From positions 992,001 through 1,056,000 of the forward strand of contig OZ220707.1 of the NCBI GenBank assembly GCA_965116685.1: a stretch of 64,000 bases of DNA, in the 5' to 3' direction. Position numbers and translations under genes: made by a program. The DNA is from Bin80 sp965116685. GTDB taxonomy: Bacteria > Bacteroidota > Rhodothermia > Rhodothermales > Bin80. The notes under the pieces were generated by a model. The model saw nothing but the letters and a program-made list of their open reading frames with translations, ran no database searches and was not told where the DNA came from. Below, piece after piece: positions 56,336 through 64,000 of this stretch. Numbering within the stretch: position 1 is the stretch's first letter; every line of letters begins with the position of its first letter.

Positions 56336-57184
56336 ATCTCTCAAAAACAAATTCACCCCGGTCTTACCAGATCGCAGCCACCTCAAGTGGATAATTTGTC
56401 ACTTCAGGTGTAGACGAAACTCGTGGGATGTACCGCGCCCTCCTCTGCTTCGTCGCGCGCCCTCCTCCGATGAAATTTTTAATTGTCACCAGACCTCTGG
56501 AGGTTGACCAGCTTCTCATGGTCATCCAAGCACATGGGTGAAAACGAGGCGTGGAAATGACTGCAACAGTAGAGTGCCTGAATCAGGGGAAGCTCATCCC
56601 GAAGGATCTCCTCGTCTGAGGGGGGCTTCCGTTTTTGGTTCTATCCCGAATATTGTGGATGGGATCCAGACTACCACAGAAGAAAAGAATCGCACTCCAA
56701 AGTTCTCAAACCTTCTGCACCTTCTACCTGTTGCTTGTCCCATTTTCCTCTAAACAGTGTCCGCCCAGAAAGTGCCCTCCCGCGGTGTCTGTTTCGAGAT
56801 TGAGAGATTTTCTCATTTTCAGTTGAAATTTTTTGTTTTTTGATGGAAGTAGTCGTAGATGGGAAGATGGGGAGCGAGAGATGAGGCGTCGGCGTGCTAT
56901 TTCGTGTCTCCTGGATATACTGCCCAGATGGGGCACTTGATTTTCTTCCCTTTCTGAGCACGCATTATTGTTTTTAGCCGGACGCAATATCTCTTGATAT
57001 TTCGTAGGTGCAGAGTACAATTGACGGGTTTTCATCTCCACCCCGAAGATTCACGTAGTAGATATGGGATTCATCTATAAAAAAAGGGTTCTACCACGAA
57101 TGTTGTGGATACAGGTCTAGCCCTCCGCAGAACAAGAATTGATCATCGAATCCACAGAATCATGAAAGACAGTCTGACAATACA
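56336..57184. other. intergenic, no confident gene
   Basis: About 850 bases beyond the barrel part. Positions about 56418-56520 resemble 4474-4605. A segment at 56640-56700 (GAAT-TTGTGGAT, CCACAGAAGAA) weakly resembles 57095-57150. No conserved frame was found. The region probably contains the inversion end. Confidence 0.3.
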
Positions 57185-57235
57185 GAAGTGGCCCACTTCG
57201 CTCGGAATGGGTGGTCCACATCATCGGAATATGCA
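57185..57235. mobile_element. IS21-like element end (relic), at the N-half of the split adhesin gene
   Basis: Two spaced units, CCACTTCGCTCGGAATGGG and CCACATCATCGGAATATGCA, like the multiple terminal repeats of IS21-family elements. It matches the relic at 52302-52351. It is followed by TGTAGA (57236-57241), the reverse complement of the TCTACA beside the other relic. Confidence 0.65.
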
Positions 57236-58575
57236 TGTAGATTACGATTCCGCGCGAGGCGAGGCGCACCGTACGCCGCCGCTGTGACCGATTGGACATG
57301 CAGCCGGTCGCCCTCCGGATCCGTGTCGTTGGCGAGCACATGGACATCCACGGCCTGGTCTTCAGGCGTAGATACCTCGTCATCCGCCGCTTCGGGTGCC
57401 TCGTTGACGTCGGTCACCACGATCGCGACCTTCGTCCGCGCCTCACCCCCGAACTCATCGCTCACGTGCACCGTTAACTCAAAGCGGTTCGGTTCGGTCT
57501 CAAAATCTTCGCCGGGGCCCACATATCTGACCACGCCGTCCCGCGCACCCACCGCAAAGCGGTTCTGGTCGCCGGTTGCGAGCTCGTAGGTTACCGCGTC
57601 CCCGTCAAGGTCGGAGGCCGTTACCGGGCCGAGAACGGCCGGGCGCGCGCGGCCGCTCACCTTCTCGGGCAGTTCAAAGTCGTAGGCGGACTGCCCGAAC
57701 TCGGGGGCTCGGTTTACGACCTTAATCTCTACGGTGGCCGATGCCGCCCCGCCCCGTCCATCGGTGACCTCGACACGGATTGTTATCGTCCCGAGTTCAG
57801 CCGGGGCTGTCCAGCGCGCCACGGGCTCGTCGGCGGGTCCTGTGAAGTCGCCCTTTGGCGCGCTCCAGACATAGGACAGCGGATCGCCGTCCAGGTCAGT
57901 GGCCGTCGCTTTGAGGCGCACCTCGCCGCCGCGCAGCACCGCGCAGGGATTGCACGAGGCCGACACCTCGGGGTTCTCATTTACGTCCGTTGGAGTATCG
58001 TCCTCCCAGATGGCCGTGGCCGAGACAGCCGACGGCGGGCCCGTGTTGATGCCGTCCGTCGCCGAGTTGGCCGTCACTGTTACCACGATGTCAGCCGAAC
58101 CGGCCGGCGTCACCCCCAGCGTGTACATCGTCCCGCTGACGCCGGTGAGCATGCCCTTCGTACCGCCGCTCACCGTTACGTCCCCCGTCGCGAACCCGGT
58201 GACGGCTTCCGAAAACGTGAATGTCACCGTGAACTGAGTCGTCGAACTGATCTTGGCCGGGACGCCAGCGATAGCGACTGTCGGGGCCGTCGCATCCCAG
58301 ACCGCTGTCCTGCTCACGGGCGAATCCGGAGCCGTGTTGAGGCCGTCGGTCGCCGATTTCGCCGCCACCTTGACCGTTACGTTCTAACCGTTGAACGGCG
58401 TAACCATCAGCGTGTAGGTTGACCCGCTGCCGGAAAACACACCCTTGGAGCCGCCAGTGACCGTCACATCTCCGGTGACGAACTCCGTCACGACCTCCGA
58501 AAACGTGAACGTCGCCGTAAACGGGGCCGTCGAAGCGCGTGTGGAAAATGGACTGGGCCCCATGGTAGGCATACC
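57236..58575 (-). pseudogene. adhesin gene, N-terminal part (Ig-like and cadherin repeats)
   Basis: The minus strand reads bacterial Ig-like units (FTATFTFSEVVTEFVTGDVT, FTVTFTFSEAVTGFATGDVT), a PKD/cadherin segment (ATDLDGDPLSYVWSAPKGDF), a cadherin repeat (ASDLDGDAVTYELATGDQNRF) and a final unit starting DEVSTPEDQAVDVHVLANDT. An in-frame amber stop lies at 58384-58386 and another frame slip occurs just before the 57236 junction. Its expected continuation, TPEADFNGTDSFTYVASDGD, is at 52.35 kb on the other strand. Confidence 0.85.
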
Positions 58576-58672
58576 TGGTTTGCGCGTCTATGAAGGTTCA
58601 TCGGGGCGCTGGGGGATTTTCATGGGTACGGAACTCAGGGTACACAGACGAACATTATACACTTTCCGTTGG

Positions 58673-61600
58673 TTATCGTAGTCGCACAAGACTGCCGACA
58701 TGCACAAACGTTTCTTCGGGAGATGCAGCGATCAGGCGATACATGTACATCCCTGATGGAAGCCCATGTCCATTCAGCGATAAGCTGCGCTCCCAGCCGG
58801 CAGCCACTACCTCTGTGGGTAAGCTCAGTACACGCCGTCCTGCCAGATCCATCACTTCCACCGTCACCTGTGCAGACCACGGAAGGTCAAGCACCAGTTG
58901 GGTCGAAGTTGCAAATGGATTCGGGTAGTTGCTCTGCACCGTGAAAGACTCCGGTAGAGATGCCCGCTCAATTGATACCGGCGAAAACACCTCAATCGTA
59001 AACATCAAACTGTCCGACGAACCGTTCACATCGGTTGCACGGAACTTGAACGGCACTGGTTGTTCTGTGACCATCGCAGGGACTCCAGACAGAGTACGGG
59101 TATTTCCGTCAAAGACCAACCCTTCTGGAAGATCCGGCAGGAGTTCATACCGGATAGGTGCTGCACCCCCAGAAGCCTCTGGAAACATGAATGGATCCAT
59201 GGCTTGTCCTCGGGCGAGCGACTGATCTTTGAGCATACCCGAAAAAGTCACCGCTTTCACGATCTCAATCGTGAACATCAGACTTATGGTCGTCTCGTAT
59301 GTGTCTTTGACCTCATAGGTATAGTTTGCAGCGGGCATGACCATCATGGGTGTCCCGCTGATTGTATAGGTTGATGCATCAAAGGTAAGCCCATCGGACA
59401 GCTCTGGAGTTAATGTGTACACATACGGAGGCACACCCCCAGATGCTTCGGGAAGGACATATCCATTCGTAGCGATGTTTACCGTGAAGGTTGGATTCTC
59501 CGTACTCCTGGTAAAATGCAATGTGGTTGCATTGGCAACATTTGAGGGAGCACTCTCCCCAACCGCGTTGATGGCACGGACCCGATAATACCGTGTGGTT
59601 CCAGCTTCAAGTCCACTATCGATGTACATCGTCGCTGTGCCATCCGTATTGCCTTGTAGTTCTGTCCAGGAGTTTGTCATCCCGTCGGACGAAACCTCAA
59701 TCCGGTATCCGGTAATCTCCGATCCTCCATTGTTTGACGGTGCAGTCCAGGATAGATCAATGGCAGTTTGGCCCGACGCCGTCGCCATCAAACGAGTGGG
59801 GATTCCTGGTTCCGTTGTGGCCGCTTCCGTGGTGGCATCGGCAGTATTGGATGGATTACTTAGGCCAATCGTGTTGATCGCACGGACCCGATAATGGCGT
59901 GTCGTTCCTGGTGCAAGACCCGTATGAGTATAGGTGGTTGTAGTACTGTTCGTATTGCCAACAAGGTTGGTCCAATTCGTGCCCCCACTGGGAGAAACCT
60001 GAATTCGATATCCAGTAATTGCCGATCCTCCGTTGTCTGACGGTGCAGACCAGGATAGATTGATGGTGGTTTGGCCCGATGCCGTAGCTGTCAAACCCGT
60101 TGGAGCATCGGGTGCGGTTGCTTGCATTGTGTTATCGGTAGTGGCGCTGGCAACGTTGGAGGGATCACTTGGACCAACCGTGTTGATCGCACGGACCCGA
60201 TAATGGCGTGTCGTTCCCGCTGTAAGATTTCTGTGTGTATAGGTGACTGCGGTACTATTCGTATTGCCAACAAGGTTGATCCAACTCGTGCTTCCATTGG
60301 GAGAAACCTGAATCCGGTATCCAGTAATTGCCGATCCTCCATTGTTTGACGGGGCAGACCAGGATAGATTAATAGCAGTTTGGCCCGATGCCGTTGCTCT
60401 CAAGCCAGTGGGAGCATCGGGTGCGGTTGCTTGCGTTGTGTTATCGGTAGTGGCGCTGGCAATGTTGGAGGGATCACTTGGGCCAGCCGTGTTGATCGCA
60501 CGGATCCGGTAATGGCGTGTCGTTCCAGCTGTAAGATTTCTGTGTGTATAGGTGGTTGTAGTACTGTTCGTATTGCCAACAAGGTTGGTCCAACTCGTGC
60601 TTCCATTGGGAGAAACCTCAATCCGATATCCGGTAATCGCCGATCCTCCATCGTTTGACGGGGCAGACCAGGATAGATTAATGGCGGTTTGACCCGACGC
60701 CGACGCCGTCAAGCCAGTGGGGGCTCCTGGTTCCGTTGTGGCCGCTTCCGTGGTGGCATTGGCAGGGATGGAGGCATCACTCCAGCCAACCGTGTTCCGT
60801 GCACGGACCCGATAATGGCGTGTCGTTCCTGCTGCAAGACCCGTATGAGTATAGGTGGTTGTAGTACTGTTCGTATTGCCAACAAGGTTGGTCCAATTCG
60901 TGCTCCCATTGGTAGAAACCTGAATCCGGTATCCAGTAATTGCCGATCCTCCATCGTCTGACGGTGCAGTCCAGGATAGATTGATGGCGGTTTGGCTTGA
61001 TGCCGTAGCCGTCAAATCGGTGGGAGCTCCTGGTGCCGTTGCTGTCGGTGTGGTGGCGCTGGCAGTGCTGGAGGGATCACCCAGACTAGACACGTTCCTT
61101 GCACGGACCTGATAATAGCGTGTCGTTCCTGCTGTAAGACCGGTATCAGTATAGGTGGTTGCAGTACTATTGGTCGCACGGATTTCCCAAGACCCGGTTC
61201 CAGTGGAAGAAAACCGAATTATATATTGACTAATCGGTTCTTCTCCATTGTTTGATGGTGCAGTCCAGGATAACTTGATGGAGGTTGGACCCAACGCCGT
61301 AGCCGTCAAACCAGTGGGAACATTTGGTTTCGTTGCTGCGGTGACAACGTTGGAGGGATCACTTTGACCAACTGTGTTGATCGCAAAGACCCGATAATGG
61401 CGTCTCGTTCCCGCTGTGAGACCCGTATGATTATAATAGGTTGCGGGACCGGGATCAACAAAGGTAAGGGTGGTCCAATTCGAGCCCCCATTGGCAGAAA
61501 CATCAATTCGATACCCCGTAATCGGCGATCCTCCATTGTCTGACGGTGCATCCCAAGATAGCTTGATCTCGGTTGTACTCAACCCACTTATTGTGATAAG

Positions 61601-62806
61601 ACCGACGCCTCCTGGTTTCGTTGCTGCCGATGTGGTGGCGTTGGCAACGATGGAGGGAGGACTCTGACCAACCTTGTTGAGTGCACGAACCCGATAATGG
61701 TATGTCGTTCCTCCTTTAAGACCAGAATCAGAGTAGCTTAAGGGATTGGGGATGCCTACATCGTTGACAAGAATAACCCAACTCCCGCCCCCATCGGTAG
61801 AAACCTCAAGTTGATACCCCGTAATCGGTTCTCCTCCATTGTCTGACGGTGCATTCCAAGATAGCTTGATCTCGGTTGGACTCAACGCGGTAGCCGCAAA
61901 ACCAAAGGGTTTACTTGGTACCGTTGTTCTTGGTGTGGTGGTGCTGGCCTCGTTGGAGGGGAAACCATAACCATCCGCGTTGCGCGCATGGACCCGATAA
62001 GTGCGACTCGTTCCCGGTTGAAGACCTCTTTCCACAAACGTGGTTACGCTACTGCCCGTATTGTAACGAACAGTAACCCAATTGTTTCCAGAAATCTTAC
62101 GCCGAATGAAATATCCAGTAATCGGTTTTCCTCCATTGTTTGATGGTGCAGTCCAGGATAGCTCGATTCTGTATCGGTCCAGCGCCCTGACCGTCAAACC
62201 AGTGGGTCTACCTGGTACCGCTGTGGTGGCACTAGCAACGTTAGAGGTCGGACCGGATAATGCCGCGTCGTTTCCAATGTAAGACCAGTCATGAGAGGCG
62301 GCTGTGTTGGTAGAACCCTGAATCCGATGTCCAGAAATCGGCGATTCCCAGTCATCCGCTGGTGGATCCCATGAAAGCAGAAAGGCGTTGGGTCCCCCGG
62401 TACTGGGCTGAAAGTTGATGGGAATACCCGGCCTTGCAGGCCGATGGTCATCCGTACTGACCACATTCAAAGGATCTGTTTCACCATCAGATGGAACAGA
62501 GATCAGGTCTTGATCAACCCAATCCGAGCGGGCGTTCACGGGGTCATTCTCAGATAGGGAAAAAGATGTTCGGGAGAAAGAATCAGAGCGTAAAAAAGAG
62601 CTCTTCGCCCCCCCCAAAAAATTAGCAGAAGAAGTGGCAGGATAATCAACAGAAACTGTACTACCCAACTCCTCGCCAAGAGAAACCGGACCTATCAAGG
62701 CACCTGCTGCCATGCATGCGAAAGTAGATATTCCCACAAACAGAAACAATTTCAGTGTCCGTATGAATGGAGTGAAAATGTGTGATACTCCCTGTAAGAC
62801 TGTCAT
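58673..62806 (-). CDS. secreted fibronectin type III repeat protein with type IX sorting tail
   Basis: About 1377 residues. The ATG at 62806 is preferred to a TTG at 62845. A signal segment (LKLFLFVGISTFACMAAG) is followed by a spacer and ten fibronectin III domains, most beginning APTGLTATASGQTAINLSW and ending SDPSNVASATT. Two putative-Ig modules follow (LPEASGGVPPYVYTLTPELSDGL and FPEASGGAAPIRYELLPDLPEGL). The C-terminus is a type IX secretion sorting domain (SNYPNPFATSTQLVLDLP, LSLNGHGLPSGMYMYRL). It is presumably a surface or secreted adhesin. Confidence 0.9.
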   Translation of the reverse strand: MTVLQGVSHIFTPFIRTLKLFLFVGISTFACMAAGALIGPVSLGEELGSTVSVDYPATSSANFLGGAKSSFLRSDSFSRTSFSLSENDPVNARSDWVDQDLISVPSDGETDPLNVVSTDDHRPARPGIPINFQPSTGGPNAFLLSWDPPADDWESPISGHRIQGSTNTAASHDWSYIGNDAALSGPTSNVASATTAVPGRPTGLTVRALDRYRIELSWTAPSNNGGKPITGYFIRRKISGNNWVTVRYNTGSSVTTFVERGLQPGTSRTYRVHARNADGYGFPSNEASTTTPRTTVPSKPFGFAATALSPTEIKLSWNAPSDNGGEPITGYQLEVSTDGGGSWVILVNDVGIPNPLSYSDSGLKGGTTYHYRVRALNKVGQSPPSIVANATTSAATKPGGVGLITISGLSTTEIKLSWDAPSDNGGSPITGYRIDVSANGGSNWTTLTFVDPGPATYYNHTGLTAGTRRHYRVFAINTVGQSDPSNVVTAATKPNVPTGLTATALGPTSIKLSWTAPSNNGEEPISQYIIRFSSTGTGSWEIRATNSTATTYTDTGLTAGTTRYYQVRARNVSSLGDPSSTASATTPTATAPGAPTDLTATASSQTAINLSWTAPSDDGGSAITGYRIQVSTNGSTNWTNLVGNTNSTTTTYTHTGLAAGTTRHYRVRARNTVGWSDASIPANATTEAATTEPGAPTGLTASASGQTAINLSWSAPSNDGGSAITGYRIEVSPNGSTSWTNLVGNTNSTTTTYTHRNLTAGTTRHYRIRAINTAGPSDPSNIASATTDNTTQATAPDAPTGLRATASGQTAINLSWSAPSNNGGSAITGYRIQVSPNGSTSWINLVGNTNSTAVTYTHRNLTAGTTRHYRVRAINTVGPSDPSNVASATTDNTMQATAPDAPTGLTATASGQTTINLSWSAPSDNGGSAITGYRIQVSPSGGTNWTNLVGNTNSTTTTYTHTGLAPGTTRHYRVRAINTIGLSNPSNTADATTEAATTEPGIPTRLMATASGQTAIDLSWTAPSNNGGSEITGYRIEVSSDGMTNSWTELQGNTDGTATMYIDSGLEAGTTRYYRVRAINAVGESAPSNVANATTLHFTRSTENPTFTVNIATNGYVLPEASGGVPPYVYTLTPELSDGLTFDASTYTISGTPMMVMPAANYTYEVKDTYETTISLMFTIEIVKAVTFSGMLKDQSLARGQAMDPFMFPEASGGAAPIRYELLPDLPEGLVFDGNTRTLSGVPAMVTEQPVPFKFRATDVNGSSDSLMFTIEVFSPVSIERASLPESFTVQSNYPNPFATSTQLVLDLPWSAQVTVEVMDLAGRRVLSLPTEVVAAGWERSLSLNGHGLPSGMYMYRLIAASPEETFVHVGSLVRLR

Positions 62807-62946
62807 TTGCGCGATTGTATGGCGATAATTATATGATTCTGGCAACTGAGTTTCTTGGGCAATCTAAGCTAAGAATTTTCACGCAAGATTGCAAATGTAG
62901 TTGGGCTTTTTTGCGGATCTCTGTTGAACATCATCTATAATGTACA

Positions 62947-63089
62947 GGGACTCTCTACCATTTATGCAAGTAAAAAAGCGGAATTTTAGAATTTTTTTTT
63001 CAGGCATAATTTTTTGATCGTTTCACCACGAATTTTGCCCGTTTCCTTATGATTTCGCACAGATCTGCCGCCCCCAACTCTTCAATCAT
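62947..63089 (-). repeat. dispersed repeat, copy 3 (inverted copy of 10229-10371)
   Basis: The reverse complement matches the copy at 10.2 kb almost throughout. Beyond its end (minus direction) comes TGTACATTATAGATGATG and then TTCAACAG, which matches the left end of the IS110 element at 8400-8425. The right-end and left-end sequences are thus directly joined here. Confidence 0.85.
63000..63089 (-). CDS. small ORF (29 aa), second copy
   Basis: Same 29-codon frame as at 10229: begins MIEELGAADLCEI and ends KRSKNYA. Three codon differences from the first copy, two of them synonymous (CGG/AGG, GTA/GTG) and one His to Tyr. It begins within about ten bases of the group II intron end. Function unknown. 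Confidence 0.4.
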   Translation of the reverse strand: MIEELGAADLCEIIRKRAKFVVKRSKNYA

Positions 63090-63092
63090 CAA

Positions 63093-64000
63093 GGGGTCAA
63101 GTAGCCCGGGGGAGTTTCACCCCCGGGCTCTCACAGAACCGCGCATGAGCCTCTCAACTCACGCGGCTCTTACCATGCAGCCGTTTGGAATTGAACAAAG
63201 GTGAACCATAAAGAAACGCCCAATGCACGAATAGACCCGAATTTTGACGTGCCATCTTCCTTACCCATCGCCATGACCTCCTCCAATGTCCACGGAAGCG
63301 CTTATACTTCCGCATCATCCACCGGATAAGATGTTCGTCGATGCTAAGCAGAACCTTGCTCAGTTCTGATTTGAAGAATGCACCATAGTAGGTAATCCAT
63401 CCACGGACCACGGCATTGATCCTGCCCGCGATTTGATCCATTGAGAGTGGACTCATGCGAGCCAACCCCCAACTGTGTATGGTCTCCCGTATGGCTTTCG
63501 CCGCCTTCCGGCTAATCGCCGGATTGAACCCAAGAAAGTTCTTGCCCCCGCGACCCTTTGTCTTGCGGGGACGGAACGTATACCCCAAAAAATCAAAGGA
63601 TACGTCCGCATACGTGCCTTCACGACCCGTTTGTTTGCAATATACAATCCGGGTCTTCTCCGGGTGTAACGTTAGGTTACAGGCCGTAAAACGCCCCTTG
63701 AGCACTTGCCAAAGTTCGCGGGCCTGTGCCTCACTCGTGCAGTGGCACACAATATCATCTGCATACCGCTCAAATGGAATCTGTGGATAATTCCGCTCCA
63801 TCCATTTATCGAACGAATAGTGCAGAAACAGATTGGCCAACAGTGGACTGATGACCCCGCCCTGCGGGGTTCCTACATCCCGTGCCTCTTCCCTCCCGTC
63901 TGGATGAATCACCGGTGCCGTCAGCCAGCGCTCTATGTACAAAAGCACCCACTTCTGATCCGTATGACGCCGGACCGCTTTCATCAATAGGGCATGATCT
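63093..64000 (-). mobile_element. group II intron, 3' part
   Basis: Includes the reverse transcriptase gene and the catalytic RNA end. Domain V is the 34-base hairpin at 63136-63169 (GAGCCGCGTGAG ... CTCATGCGCGGTTC, minus strand). Domain VI is the strong GC hairpin at about 63103-63130, followed by CTACTTGACCCC. The intron ends near 63093-63098, directly before the small repeated ORF. The 5' part is outside the window. Confidence 0.85.
63154..64000 (-). CDS. group II intron reverse transcriptase/maturase (partial)
   Basis: The C-terminal 281 residues of an LtrA-like protein; the frame continues past the window edge. It has GTPQGGVISPLLANLFLHYSFD, the polymerase site FERYADDIVCHC, LHPEKTRIVYC and a GIIM maturase domain (GRINAVVRGWITYYGAFFKSEL). 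The stop codon lies inside intron domain V. It would splice and reinsert the intron. Confidence 0.95.
   Translation of the reverse strand, partial: DHALLMKAVRRHTDQKWVLLYIERWLTAPVIHPDGREEARDVGTPQGGVISPLLANLFLHYSFDKWMERNYPQIPFERYADDIVCHCTSEAQARELWQVLKGRFTACNLTLHPEKTRIVYCKQTGREGTYADVSFDFLGYTFRPRKTKGRGGKNFLGFNPAISRKAAKAIRETIHSWGLARMSPLSMDQIAGRINAVVRGWITYYGAFFKSELSKVLLSIDEHLIRWMMRKYKRFRGHWRRSWRWVRKMARQNSGLFVHWAFLYGSPLFNSKRLHGKSRVS

Noticed and set aside
60071..60961. Repeated plus- and minus-strand ORFs of 81-92 codons
   Set aside because: They are shadows of successive fibronectin repeats in other frames.
59500..62200. Regularly spaced DNA repeats resembling a CRISPR or satellite array
   Set aside because: The roughly 300-base period is that of fibronectin III domains in one long coding frame; units are far too long for CRISPR repeats.

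Overview
The window looks like the chromosome of a Gram-negative, gliding-clade bacterium of the Rhodothermota/Balneolota/Bacteroidota group. The evidence is two TonB-dependent receptors with an N-terminal carboxypeptidase-like domain, a type IX secretion sorting tail on a fibronectin-repeat protein, a DUF4835 protein, a peptidase/beta-propeller/beta-barrel protein and several other exported proteins. This placement is an inference from gene content; no rRNA is present.

Layout. 1-8.1 kb: end of a TonB receptor, pyrB-pyrR, a DUF58 gene, then a partner-switching module (sensor phosphatase, HATPase kinase, STAS antagonist). 8.4-12.8 kb: an IS110 element with a structured leader that could encode a bridge RNA, and an IS1634 element. 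12.9-35.9 kb: mostly housekeeping and envelope genes: ammonium transporter, Tsx-like porin, NifU-type scaffold, Mrp ATPase, Ppx/GppA, a second partner-switching module (phosphatase, STAS, HATPase), menaquinone methyltransferase, biotin carrier plus NAD-dependent epimerase, a TonB receptor, M23 peptidase, peptide deformylase, DUF411, DUF4835 and the 939-residue protease-like outer-membrane protein. 36-45.3 kb: an accessory region with IS1182-like and IS110 remnants, a two-gene small-protein/membrane-protein unit and a type III restriction-modification system. 45.4-49.7 kb: tRNA-Ser(CGA), alaS and a DUF4097 protein. 49.8-58.6 kb: IS1380 copies and a broken GC-rich adhesin/autotransporter gene. 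58.7-64 kb: a ten-domain fibronectin protein, a repeated small ORF and the 3' part of a group II intron.

The main story is insertion damage that can be undone on paper. One IS1380 copy lies in the type III mod gene with a perfect CTATA target duplication; removing it restores a 629-residue frame that ends 19 bases before res. Another lies in an autotransporter-like gene with a CAGGA duplication. The same gene was also split by an IS21-like element (ends remain, with TCTACA duplicated) and one half is now inverted. A third copy has an ACCAT duplication beside a decayed DUF4097 paralogue. A fourth is an internally deleted derivative.

Two separate phosphatase/kinase/antagonist sets with no sigma factor gene beside them suggest that partner switching is a major signalling mode here.
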